DNA from: Todiramphus chloris collaris
Lineage: Eukaryota; Chordata; Aves; Coraciiformes; Alcedinidae
Assembly (NCBI GenBank): GCA_025345505.1
Contig: JANVCC010000018.1
Span: forward strand, 9,003,710-9,067,709
Direction: 5' to 3'
DNA length: 64,000 bases
The notes below the pieces were generated by a model, which saw only the letters and a program-made list of their open reading frames with translations, searched no databases and was not told the origin of the DNA. A program made the translations under genes and the position numbers. Below, in pieces: positions 23,701 through 34,766 of this stretch (positions are counted from its first letter, which is position 1; the number at the start of each line of letters is the position of its first letter).

Positions 23701-26700
23701 GAGGCAGGCTTCCTCTTTTCTTTTCTTTTCTTTTCTTTTCTTTTCTTTTCTTTTCTTTTCNNNNNNNNNNTTCTTTTCTTTTCTTTTCTTTTCTTTTCTT
23801 TTCTTTTCTTTTCTTTTTTCTTCCCTTCCCTTCCCTTCCCTTGTCATGCTTGCCATGACACAGCAGACACTGTCATCAGTAAGAGCAGCTGTGGAAACAG
23901 TAACCACTGGAACCAGTAACCACCAAACCCAGTAACCACCAACCCAGTCATCTTCACCAGCCTGGTCATTCATATAAATAAGAGATTCCCTCTTAAGTAC
24001 AGAGAGCGGGGCTGGTGTGGACTGGTATCCGTCGCACCCGAGAGCAGAAATGCCAGGTGGTGTGAGGAGGAAGGACCAAAGAAGCAGAAAGGTCCAGGAG
24101 GAACACAACACACCTGCTCAGACCCAAGGAGGAAAAATGCAGCTCAAACCAAGCACTGAGAGGTAGAAGAAGTGTGGTTAGGTAGAGGGGACATGCCTGG
24201 GAGTGAGGGGGTCGATACCAGCAGCTGGAGGGGGGCAGTGGCCTCAGAGCTTTGTACACCCAGTTACCAGCAACCAGGAAGACTGGGATTCAGGGGCAGC
24301 TACTGAGCAGACTGAATGTCTGAGCCTGGAGGGACCCATGCTATCCATACATTTATATATACATATTTCCTTCTAACAGACCCCTGATCGGACAGAACTG
24401 AAAAGAAGAAGAAACCCTGGGTGCTGTATGTGTGTTTGTGTGAGCGCTGTGTTTGTATCTGGGGCCGCTGTCTGTATCTGTGTATATACTTAGCCACATG
24501 TACCTATGGGTGTATATATAATGTACACTTGTGTTTGTGTGTCTATGCCTACTGGGAATACATACTGAATGCACTGGTTGGACCAGGCAGCATGGAGCTG
24601 CCTGACCTCTGCTGGGCTACCAGATTTGACCCCACCAAACAAAATCCATTAAAAACCCAGCTGGGGGAGATGTAAGGCCCAGTGTCACCTTGCAATTGCT
24701 GTGAAGCTTGAAGAGCAGAGATACCCTATGGTGTATCTGAGGTGGACTACCCCACGGGAAGGCCAGGACTCCCCCGAGACCAGCTTGCAGTGTTGTATGC
24801 AAAGGTAGCTTGTGTGCTGGGCTGCCTTCCCAGTGCAAGCAAGGGTGCCTTACAACATGTGAGCACGGCCAGGTTTCCCCTCCCGGGCAGGTATTTTGGC
24901 TAGGTCACTCCAGAGCTTGTGTCAGGTGCTCCCATACAGCAGTATTTCAGTTGTTCATTTCAAAGCTGTTCTTCAAACTGAGGTTGGATGTAATTTTATA
25001 TCTTTCTGAAATTACATGGCTCAAGAAGAAAGTCAGGAGACAACATATCCATTACATTTGATGGGGAAGAAAGTCTTTGAGTAAGAAACAAACCACTGAA
25101 GAGCTATCACTCTACCAGTTGAAAATACACAGTGGTTTCCTCTCTGCTTTAGTGTCACAAGAAAATAAAGTTGCTCAAAGCAAGCCAGACCACTGTTTTT
25201 TTTGCCCTTACCATATGGCCCTCCCTTGCAGCAATGTAGCACACGCGGCCTCCGCTGAAGAACGTGCCATTAGATGAGCCAAACGTAGACAGTGCCACCG
25301 ACAGGGAGATGAGCCATGCCCAGTTGCCCAGGACTTTGTTCCTGAGGTGAGAAAGAGTTCACAGCACAATATCCAGCTCGCAGATGTGTCAAGTACTCAT
25401 CGTAGAACCAGACAGGTTTCTTCCCTCCATTATTCTCACTGTAATTTTTCCAAAGCCTTTCTAGCAATTTAAAGCTTTCTTACAGTTCCTGTAATATTTG
25501 GTCATTAGTAACTTTGTCTTGTCCAGAAAAGGCAGCTTTTCTGCCTGCCTGGTACATATACATATCCACCCACCTATATTGCAGTGGTTTACAAAGCTGT
25601 CACAACAGGCAAACCTCCCTTTTTTGTGTACAGGTGCTGTGGCAGGAATCCTGGAAACACTGCTATTGCAACCAACAATATGAGCTTGGAAATCACAGAA
25701 AAACTGTTCCTTCCAGACCTGAAGAAATATCCTGCATTATAACCTCTTCCCCAATCTGCGTAAGAATGTAACCCTTTAATCCCATGTGCACGTATTTCTG
25801 CTACTCTGTGAATCAGGCTTAAGACAAAGCAATTGTTTAAATTCCAGAAGTTTGTTTGTAGAACATGTTCAGACATTTATGGTTTGTTTTCTTCATAACA
25901 GCAGAAGCAGCAGGGTTACAAATAGCATTTGAGGTCACTATTTGGAAGATATGATAACCTTCCCACTGAAAAGTGAAGCTTGTCTTCAGGAATGAAGCAG
26001 CATAAGGAGTATCAATGGAGTAATAAATGCTGGTGTTTGGAGTAATTATCACATACATTTACACACGCATGCACAAACACACTGTTCATCTAACTGGGAA
26101 AAAAATTCAAAAGGGTTTTTTTTAGAACATTTTATATTTCCATCTGACTTGTATGTCTTTAAGATGTATGTGCTCTTTTTTAGTATTACCAATCCCAAAC
26201 GTTCAAATGTCAAGAGACGAGCTTTCCAAAATCATTGCAGGTGCTTATCTGCTGCAATAACTTCAAAATTGTAGCTTAGAAGATTAATATCTGGGTTATG
26301 GGCTTTCAAGCCTCGAGTTACTAAGCTACGTGCAATAACCAGAACTAATGTTTTCCCTTTTTCATAATGATGAAATCTGAGCATCTCCCATGATCATGCA
26401 ATCCCGTAACCACAAGATCTCAAGGGAAAACAACATATATCACAAAATTAATAATAAAATATTTATTAATAATAATGAATAATAAAGTATTTGTTGCTTT
26501 GCTCTTTGGACTCTGAAAACGAACTGTGAGGGCTAGTAACTTTTTACCAGCCAACTAAGATCTGCTGTTTCTGTTAAATCACTGGCATCAAACAAATGCT
26601 GGGGAAAGCTGCCATTGTGGCTGCACCTCTCACCACTGAGCAATGTCTCTCTCTGGCAGTTTTCTTAATATAGGGAATAAATGCATTTAAAAGTGGTGTG

Positions 26701-29700
26701 TCCTCCTCTGGCTTCTTTATAGTACTCCCATTCTTTCTTAATGACCTGAACATCTGCATCTCTGGCTCCTGCACCACAGCCACTACACCCTCCTCAGCCT
26801 GTGGGTATCTACCTGTGCTCCAGGAGTCTGAGCACCCAGCTTTCTGGTTGCTATTTCAATGTTTCTTCCTGAATTTCACTCTCAGGGTGAAAAGGTTAAT
26901 CAGGCAGGAAAAGGAGATGTGTTAAAAAGGATGAAGCTCACAAATAACTCGTTAATCAGGAATGATGGGAAAGGAAGTGCAGAGAAAGTTCATGACACTG
27001 CAGCTTAGTGAGGCTTTGTAATCTGTTCAAACAAAGCACTAGACCTTTAAAAGCTCCTACTTACAATGACATGAAAGGCTATTAGAGAACACATCTAGCA
27101 AGAGCTTAGTCAGGTCTTCAAACTGGAGATCTTGTGAAATGCTCACAGAAGGAAAGCCGCTGATGACATTTTAGGAAGAGAATGAGCAAAAATATATCTC
27201 TGGATATACTGAGTCAACATTTCTGCCAGGTAACTCCTTTAGGGCTATCATGGATTCTGTGTATTTGGAAATATTTAGATTAAGACTGGATGTTCTGGTG
27301 GAAGATCATCTGGTTAGAACTTGATGGTGCCTACATCTCTCATGATGGCCCCTTCCTTTTCTTCCTAAAAACCTTGTCTTGCATGGAGCTTGTTTAATAT
27401 CAGCAAACACTTCAGGTTGATGGAAGGTACAAATAGTTTCTGTGCAAGGCTCTCAAAAAGCACAAGATGACTTAAAGAGACAATTACTAAAATATATCCA
27501 ACGCGTATAAAACTACATCTTCCTAAAGGTGTTGTAGGGATCAGTACTATTTTCCGTTCCCCCACAGATGGAGAAATAGAACCAAAAGACTGGTCTGGTC
27601 TAATTTCCAGGTACCGAGCAGACAGGATTCACCCAGTTGACACCTGTCTCACTCCCACTGCCTCTGCATTGGGGAAAAAGCACATTGTCCTGTCCACTTT
27701 TCTTGAAATTATCTGTAATACGGGGCATCTCCCAGTCCCCAGGTCTGGATATGAACCCTCACTGCATCCTCAGTCTGTGGGGAGATGCTCCTGGTGTGCA
27801 CTTCACCCCCTCTTTATGGCCACTGGCCATAGGGAAAAGCATGAGCTAGAGAGGAGCCCTAGGTTCCCAACGGGAATGAATGGGAATGAGCAGTAAGGGT
27901 CATGCTACAGAGCACTCCACCTTGCAGCCTAGGTGCACCTTGGAGACCATGGGCCAGATGGGGCTGGTCAGCCTTGGCCTTTGGTGAGGGAAGGCTCTAC
28001 ACTGCCTTGAAGGGGAGAGAGTGGGAGCTGGCAGCATGCTTTGCTATAACACGATCCTCCTGGCCTGACCATTCCCACTGGGAATAGCACCTAAACCTCC
28101 TAAAACTTGGGAGAGAACCCATGTTTCACTGGACTGCACTGTCTGTGTTGCCACACGCAGAGCTCACCCCCAGGTGACGGCCACGGCTCCTGAAGACAGC
28201 AGTTCAGATGGAGTCATGGCTGCTAAGTAGCTCACATTCACCAGCAAATACAGGCAGGTCACCAAAGGAATGGCAATCATCACAGCTCTGGGAAGGGTCA
28301 CCTGCAAAAGGGATGACAAGAGTGTTAGGTGTCGCACATTTATGCCCGCACTGGGCTTTTTTTGTTTATTTTTGTTTATTTTTGCTCATGTCTCCTATCA
28401 AACTCCTTTGGTCACCACGCTTTTCTACAGAAGAACATGGCAGATGCACCCACCCTGACAAAACCCAATGAAGACTGAGGCTTGCCCTCCATTAAAGCCT
28501 GCTTACTTTGGTTCAGGCCCTTATCCTGCCTTTTCTTGCTCCAACTAATTGGATGATCACAGTTCAGACTCTACCAGGGTGTAAATGGAGCCCCACCAAA
28601 GAGACGACTGGAGTCAGTGCTCTCAGAGCAAGAGGGTTTGCAGTCAGGGACCCTCCCCTCGGATCGGGATCCTGCTCAAGGAAACTCTCTGGGATTCAAT
28701 GAGTCCTCACCCCACTTTTGGTGCATGAGTACTTCTGGATATATCCCCGAGTGAGCCCTCCCACTTCGTGGGTGAGTGATCCTCTTTCTGGAGTGGGAGT
28801 TTTTCTCCTCTGTGAGTGTGTGCACAGTTGGGGTCATCTTTCTAAAAGGGAACAACTTAAGAATTAGCTGTTATAGTAGTATATTTCTTCCAGACATCTG
28901 AATGTGTAATTTACTTTGGTCCATCAGAGTGCTGGGTAATTTTTGGTTGGAGTAAGCCTGCATTTTGAGTAGCTACTGCTGTGTGTTATGTGAGTGCCTC
29001 TGCAATACAGATTTAGATCCAGATTCACATGGCAGTTTTTACACCAGTCTCCCAAAGATGCCGGGCAAACAGTGAAGTGATACATTTCAAAAATTAGTCT
29101 TTAAAAGAAAAAAAAAAATAAATCAACAAAACCAAACAACAACAATAAAAATCCCACCCAACCTTATTCAAAAAGATTTTGACTCGTAGGTGCCCAAGAT
29201 GTCTGTTGCATACTTCTTGATTATTTTAATATTGATTTATTTGTCACTAGTGTGTTATGCCTCCTGGTGTGCTGCATCTTCCTAGGAATATCCCACTGAC
29301 AGTGATGAAGCACCACTGTGTGTTGCATCACATTAACTCCTCCACAGGCTAAATCAAAGCAGGGCAGCACAAAGGAGATTTACTCTCGGAAGGAATTTTT
29401 CTTTTTCTAGCAGCAGGATGCTATTTTGCAACCCCACAGATCATTTTAAGGCTCAATAAAATCAACAAACACTACCTTATGCAGCTGAAAGCACTGGAAA
29501 AAAAGCAACTAGGAGGGTGATCACAGAGCAACCGTATACATCTAAAAACCTGAAATATCAATTTTTGCATTCTCCATTCCCACTGCAGGACAAGATACAG
29601 TAATTCCTTATGTTGTTGCCTCCACTCCACAAGGGTCTGAGTATCAGTGCTCATGGTCCTGTGGGAGAGAGTCCCACATGACCCTAGGACCTTTGCTGCC

Positions 29701-31389
29701 ATTTAGGTTAATATTTAACTGTGTATTTTCATTAATCTGTAAAATCTTGTGTGCTGCACTGGTAGAAGGCACACTCTATACACTCTGCAGTCACACAATT
29801 CTTTCTTAAAAAGGCTTGTTCACTGCTGTAGTGTCTGATCTGTGAAAGAGGTAATATGGCACAGAGGGGAGTGATGTGAGAGGCAAGTGAACTACTTTAG
29901 TGCCTACAGCATGGACAGAACAATGCCTAAAAAGTAGACATTTAAAGACAAGGGTCATTCAGAGACTTAGATTCCGTCTCCAGTGAGGCTTGGCTTGCTC
30001 TGAAGTTCCCTCTCTGTGCAGTGATGAGAGATAACTGGGGGTTTAATGAATACATTATGGATCGAGTCTTTTAGGGAATATATGGTATTAAGAAACCTTT
30101 ATGGATTATAGCAGTCAGTGCTTTTCTGCATAAATCTAAGTATCTCCACCAAGACAAAACATCATCCTCAGAGCATCCAAGTGCTGCATAATAGCTTTTC
30201 TTCCCAATCAATGGGGTATTTCAGTGCTTTCCTGCAGACAGACTGCTATTTTACTTAGAGATTTATTTTTATCCTTTAGGGACACATCCATAGGTGTCTT
30301 GCCCCAGAAGACAGAACAAACAAGGAGGAAAGCACAGTAGTCTTTCCTCAATGCACTAATCGCTTGATTGCCCCTCTTAACACAGTCGTAGATAGAATCA
30401 AACATATTAGCTGTAGGATTAAGTAAGTAAATCTCTGCTCACTCTCTCACCTCAGGCTTCTTCAGTTCCTCAGTTACATAGTTCAGGTTGTTCCAGCCAT
30501 CGTAGGACCAGAGTCCCTGATAAAACGCCACTCCAACTGCCCCGATACCTGTGGTCGTGCTTTGAAAAGCATTCTGAAAACTCTGAGTTTGTCCCTTGGC
30601 GAGCAGAACCAACCCGCCCACCACAATCACCAGCAACGCCAAGAGCTTGGCAGCTGTAAAAATGTTCATAATAGATGTCGCCAGCCTCACGTTGAGACAG
30701 TTGATGATAGTTAAAAGCACGATGCAGGCAGCAGCTGTACATTTAACAACAACCTGCGGAGATGAGCATCCTGGGTAGAACGGCGCAACAGCATATTCAG
30801 CGAAGCTCAGACAGACAGCTGCCAAACCAGCTGGTCTCACCAGGATAACAGAAGTGTAGGCGAAAAGAAAAGCAGGAAAAGAACCAAAAATCCTCAAGAT
30901 GTAAATATATTCTCCTCCAGACTCTTTAATTATTGTTCCAAGCTCAGCGTACGACAAGGCTCCAAACATGGCCAGGACACCACACGCTGCCCAGATAAGC
31001 AGGCTGCTGGCAGGGCTCCCCATATGATGCAGTACCCACTCAGGGGACATAAAGATCCCTGAGCCTATCATGGTGCCTGCAATTAATGACACTCCACTAA
31101 TCAGGCCAACCTCTTGCTTCAGTCTTAATTTCTCCTTCCCTTCACTCAAATCTGTGGATGAATGAGGCGAATCTGTTGTCTTCCTTTTCCTCATTGTGGA
31201 AATGTGAGGTGATGCTGTTGTTAGCAGATGGTATGGAATAAGACTGAGGCATGTAAGTAAGGACTGTCTCAGGCTTTTAGGGTTAAGTTAATAATTACAG
31301 AAGTTATGCCGAACAATGTCAAGAAATACAAACTTACCTTCCGCGTTTTGCATTCCTTCATTACCCATCTTATCTTGAGAATTTATCAT
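20499..31389 (-). CDS. SLC7A15: SLC7 family amino acid transporter light subunit, probably SLC7A15 (arpAT), seven exons
   Basis: Seven exons joined by GT-AG introns with matching phases give one open frame: 484 residues from the ATG at 31194, or 508 from the ATG at 31389. Human b0,+AT (SLC7A9) has 487. The protein has the 12-helix APC/LeuT-type layout. In 484-residue numbering, GSGIF lies at 44-48 in TM1, SGGEY at 92-96, and [11 protein letters not shown], matching the TM6 gating region of b0,+AT, at 225-235. Cys143 aligns with the cysteine that light subunits use for the disulfide to an SLC3 heavy chain. Known for the family: plasma-membrane exchange of neutral, aromatic or cationic amino acids as a heterodimer. 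The name rests on recalled mouse synteny (Slc7a15 minus, Pum2 plus, adjacent) plus b0,+AT similarity. A diverged SLC7A9 paralogue without that orthology is the alternative. No disabling lesion was seen. Introns are 123, 2149, 2826, 2003, 452 and 1811 bp. Confidence 0.85.
22544..22631 (-). CDS. SLC7A15: SLC7A15 exon 6: TM10
   Basis: The acceptor is tttttgttccag and the donor AAG|GTAAAG. One base completes Ser378, then [20 protein letters not shown] and KPELPRSYK follow (379-407). It aligns with [20 protein letters not shown] of b0,+AT. The exon is only 88 bp and ends in phase 0. Confidence 0.87.
23084..23208 (-). CDS. SLC7A15: SLC7A15 exon 5: TM9
   Basis: The acceptor is ggctttcag and the donor TTCAG|GTATGT. 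It encodes [20 protein letters not shown] and then [17 protein letters not shown] (337-377), plus two bases of a serine codon. The VRxLTPxPA core matches VRRLTPAPA of b0,+AT. The exon is 125 bp and ends in phase 2. Confidence 0.88.
23714..23842. repeat. (TTTTC)n / (TTCCC)n microsatellite with assembly gap
   Basis: A pure CTTTT pentamer array runs from about 23714, is broken by ten N at 23761-23770, resumes to about 23816 and grades into TTCCC units. It lies in intron 4 of the transporter gene, so the transcript carries a (GAAAA)n purine run. The N block probably marks an array of unknown true length. Confidence 0.97.
25212..25341 (-). CDS. SLC7A15: SLC7A15 exon 4: TM8 region
   Basis: The acceptor is ctcacctcag and the donor ATG|GTAAGG. 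The first base completes Gly293, then 43 codons follow: [32 protein letters not shown] and IAAREGHM (294-336). It aligns with STIGAANGTCFTAGR and AGREGHM of b0,+AT. It ends in phase 0. Confidence 0.9.
28168..28301 (-). CDS. SLC7A15: SLC7A15 exon 3: TM7
   Basis: The acceptor ccttttgcag lies immediately before the exon, and the donor GTGAGC follows at 28167. It encodes [20 protein letters not shown] through SSGAVAVTW plus two bases of a glycine codon (residues 249-292, phase 2 end). It aligns with [20 protein letters not shown] of human b0,+AT. Confidence 0.9.
30451..31214 (-). CDS. SLC7A15: SLC7A15 exon 2: N-terminus and TM1-TM6
   Basis: One unbroken exon encodes residues 1-248 of the short form: a hydrophilic charged N-tail (about 1-28), then [18 protein letters not shown] in TM1 and TM2-TM6. 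It ends with [12 protein letters not shown] at the donor CCTGAG|GTGAGA, phase 0. At 764 bp it is very large for this family, since SLC7A9 splits the same part over several exons. The 5' edge at 31214 is inferred; the ATG at 31194 is the conventional start because it yields the family length. FYPGC holds Cys143, the expected heavy-chain disulfide residue. Confidence 0.9.
31287..31299 (+). promoter_or_regulatory. HNF1-like site in SLC7A15 intron 1
   Basis: GTTAATAATTACA matches the HNF1 palindrome GTTAATNATTAAC at its first eleven positions. It lies in the 123-bp first intron, near the presumed start. HNF1 factors drive many kidney and gut transporters. Functional use is not shown by the sequence. 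Confidence 0.3.
31338..31389 (-). CDS. SLC7A15: SLC7A15 exon 1, coding part (candidate N-terminal extension)
   Basis: On the minus strand an ATG at 31389-31387 follows an in-frame TGA (31395-31393) by one codon and has A at -3. It opens 17 codons, [17 protein letters not shown], then one base before a consensus donor, GAAG|GTAAGT, with GT at 31337-31336. Joined to an acceptor at 31216-31215 (aacaacag), the frame runs through seven further codons, ASPHIST, into the ATG at 31194. A second ATG inside this exon (AAGATGG) also has good context. The extension is not conserved in b0,+AT, so this exon could simply be 5' UTR, with translation starting at 31194. The continuous frame and good donor make it a real candidate. 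Confidence 0.5.
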
Positions 31390-31494
31390 GGTTCAGATTC
31401 TGCTAAGACTGATTATCTTCGAGTCTCATTGCAAGCAGCAGGAATGGATAGCATTTAGCACTACCTCAGAATCACCCAGCACCTTTCTGGACTG

Positions 31495-31526
31495 TGCCCC
31501 CGATTACCTCTCCTTTAAATTATACT
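31495..31526 (-). promoter_or_regulatory. candidate SLC7A15 core promoter
   Basis: On the minus strand a TATA-like run, GTATAATTTAAAG, lies around 31525-31513. About 110-140 bp downstream is the first candidate ATG (31389). There is no CpG island here, which fits a tissue-restricted gene. The start site near 31490 is inferred from spacing only. Confidence 0.25.
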
Positions 31527-31549
31527 TCACATGGCATCTGAAATAAGGA

Positions 31550-34500
31550 TCGGGTAAGCGAAATCCCCATGCAAATCTGTACTTTATTCTTTGAGTAAAA
31601 GTTAATGCTTAAGCACCTGCTTTAGTGCTCAATCATATTTTCATTCCCCACTATAAAATGATCAAACAAACAAGACTCTCACCCAACGTGCTATGGCTTT
31701 GCTCAACAAGGAACGTTGCCAGTGTCTTGATCAAAGACATTTCAATGTTCTGCTAAAACCAGGCCAAAGTCTGTTTTTTCTGCACAGTATTAGGGTGCAA
31801 CCCTGGCTTTTTCAATTGTCAGAAAGTGCTGGAGAAGAGCGAGAAGGCCCACTTCTATGGGCCCTTTTTGCACATGCACATGAGGCATGCACATTCTTAG
31901 CAAACCGTGATTTTAAGAGGACTTTATCACTGCTCATCATATACATATTTCAATGCCTACCCAAGAGAAATGTAGAACAAGCTTTTGGAAATGCCATTGA
32001 CCCCTACTTAGACATCTAACGTGTAAAATTTCAGACTTTGAGGAGGGTTCTTCTATAAATTTGAGTATTGTTACAGTGCATGAAGGTGTATTTTGTGATC
32101 TGTCATATGTATGAAGTTGTGAGCAGAAAGGAATTTCCATATGGTTTCCATTGAATTTAAACTAAACTCTACTGACTGCAAGTGTAAAGAAGGAGAGTTA
32201 CTGTCCTTGGTGGTCTCTTGCAGACTTCTGTTGTGATAAGTACCAGAAAAACAGGAGTGAGACCCTCCTCAGCCCTTCATGGAAACAGCAGACCTAGAAT
32301 CTTTAAAACTATCTGTCCTCCTCAACCATTTGACTAAAAAAAGCATGACTATAAACAGAGAAATAATTTTGTTTGCCTAAAAGTTCCTTCTCTTCTAACT
32401 CATGTAGATTTCTCTTTCCTTGCTTTTTTTTTTAAATCATCTCACTAGTTTTGTCTGCAAGAAGAGTTGTCTTGGACTCTTAGCAAAACTCATGGGACCA
32501 TAAGAAAACCAACCTATACAAGTGACATAATTTCTCATGCTAAAGCAAATAAAGTCCTTAATTTCTTGAAAGAAGCGAAAAAAGAACTCAATCTTACTAA
32601 AGAGTAAGGGTTTTTTACAGTATAAATCTTATTATTAGATGAATGATGGGTTGGACTAGATTACATTTAAGGGTCCCTTCCAACCAACGCATTCTGTGGT
32701 TCTAAGAAGGAAATAATGAGAAAAGTTTGGGAAGGGTTGTTATAGGAATATCAGAAGGGATATCAGAAGCTATTCCTAATATCAACTCACTAGGAAATGG
32801 ATCCCAGCTAAATTTCTCCTAATTTCAAAGTCACTTATGAAAACTCAGAGCTGATAAAGCTGTAGCTTTAAAAAAAGTGAAAGGTTATTGTATTAAGTAG
32901 ATTTTTAGGTCTTCCTAGCAAAGGTGTGCGTTCTGAGAATAAACACACATATCTTGTACTACGAGAGTGCAAGTTAGTGCATTTCAAGTTAATGGTTTGC
33001 AAAGTGCATAAGGACTTTGAGGGAGGTATCCCACTAATGCAGAGTATTTTGTTTGACTTCTACAGAGTGCCAGTGCTCTTCTGTTAGTTGGTTTAGTTAT
33101 TTGTAGCATATTCTTTAGAAAACTGGTAATCGGTGTTAGGTGACGCTAGAATACTTCAGAGGTCTAAAGGTCTGTTCTTTCTGCACTGTAGACATTGTCC
33201 TTCTGTGTGCAACCACATATTTATTATGCATACCAAAGCTAATTGAAAGTATATTCACAAAATATGGTTAAATCAATACTAAAGGAAAATGTAATGTGAC
33301 TACACATAGTTGAGTATCCTTCTAGTAACATTACAGATATATTTCCATAACCATTCTCATGTTTTAATGAAGAAACATCTTTTGTAAAGTGCAAATGCAA
33401 GGTTCTTGGAGGGCCTGAGAGGATCTTTTCAAACCTTTACAGTTTCCTAGAAATGAAGAACTTTCAATCTAATGTTGTAGAAAGAATCAGAATTTCTTCA
33501 AACTTGACCATGTCAAACAAAATTTCTGTAAACCCACTCAGCTAACCAGGATTAATTAACTGGTACATCGATAGCCTCAATCAGTTTCTAAACCAAGATC
33601 TATTTCCAATCCCAGGATCATTGTTACTCGGTTCTAACTGCTTCTTACTAAAGCAATAATGAATATAATTAATCATGATAAGAACCTGAAGCTAAGAGCA
33701 GCCGTAAGATATTTTAGTCAAATGGATCATCACAATTACAATTGGTCAAAACTGGCTTTGTAAAAGGGCATCTCACTGCTCGCCTTCAAAGGAGGGGTAC
33801 AAATAAAAGTACTTCTTTCTCCTTATGTGGATTAGCAGAGCTTTGTTGCTCAAGCTGTCAGGTAACAAATCCTAACAACTATCGCTTTTCATTTCCCTTT
33901 GCCATTGCAATGGGTGGTTGCCATCTGCTGGTCTCTAAACAATAAGGCAGCTTTGTCCAGTGAAACATGGCTCGGTCTACATTTGGTTTTGACGTTCTGC
34001 ATTACTGATTAAAAAGAAACCCTACAATAGGTATTAGTTCTTTAATATTAAAGTAACACAAGTGGAGTATACTTGAGTCATGAATGAAAATTCTTAATGT
34101 CCTTAGGGACATTTTTATCTCAGCAATAGCTACAAAGACTAGAAAAAATTAATTTAAAGGCCAATGTCAGTGGTGAGAACTAGACAAAACACGCAGGTAA
34201 ATATTTGGCATTATTTAATTTGGGGTCCCAGGAGTGGTACCTGGAACACGGTTATGGGTTTGGCTTCTGTGTCCCATGCTTGGGAAAACTCAGAATGGGG
34301 ATTAAAAATAACCCATAGTCTGAGGATTGAATGATCAAAGCCATCACCCATAACTTTCTTTGGAAGTAGACACCAATATTATACTGACAGAATTGTGCAG
34401 GGATCAACAGTTTCCTTTTCCTAAAAATAAAACAAAATACATCAAGTTGTTTGAGAGGTAACAAAAATTAGAGACCTCATCCAGGACACATGATGTGAGT

Positions 34501-34766
34501 TTGAGGACAAAGAAACCCACAAATCCAAGTTGAATACCCTCATCTCCAAAATGCAGGCTTTGAGCTGCAATAGCAGGCAGATATTGGTGCCTGCACTTGT
34601 GATACAAGCAGAGATGCCTGCTTGAAAAGAGAGAGGAAATACAAGCTAGGAAAGTGGAGCTCTGAAATACGTCTTGAGCCCAGATGAAAAATTGGGACAT
34701 AGAGAAAACACACCCCAGGTGCCCTATGTGAAAACAGGAGAAGGACAGAGGACTCATTTAGAGGTA
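31550..34766. other. intergenic upstream of SLC7A15
   Basis: AT-rich sequence without an exon I can support, apart from the CR1 tail at 32640. It probably includes distal regulatory DNA for the transporter gene. Confidence 0.5.
32640..32708 (+). mobile_element. CR1 3' tail fragment
   Basis: GATGGGTTGGACTAGATTAC through GGGTCCCTTCCAACCAACGC to ATTCTGTGGTTCTAAG. Only the terminal ~65 bp remain. Confidence 0.85.

Larger units (their letters stand above)
20733..30450 (-). other. introns 2-6 of the SLC7A15 gene
   Basis: Intronic sequence between the exons listed. Apart from the pentamer array it is mostly unique and AT-rich. AAT-rich stretches lie near 26440-26490, a TTTGTTTATT triplet near 28360-28383 and a TG/TATA-rich run near 24420-24550. 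No recognisable CR1 copy and no second gene was seen in it. Confidence 0.8.

Noticed and set aside
23572-24111. Frames crossing the TTTTC array
   Set aside because: Phe/Ser/Leu or Lys/Glu/Arg repeats with unknown residues are translations of the microsatellite and the N gap.
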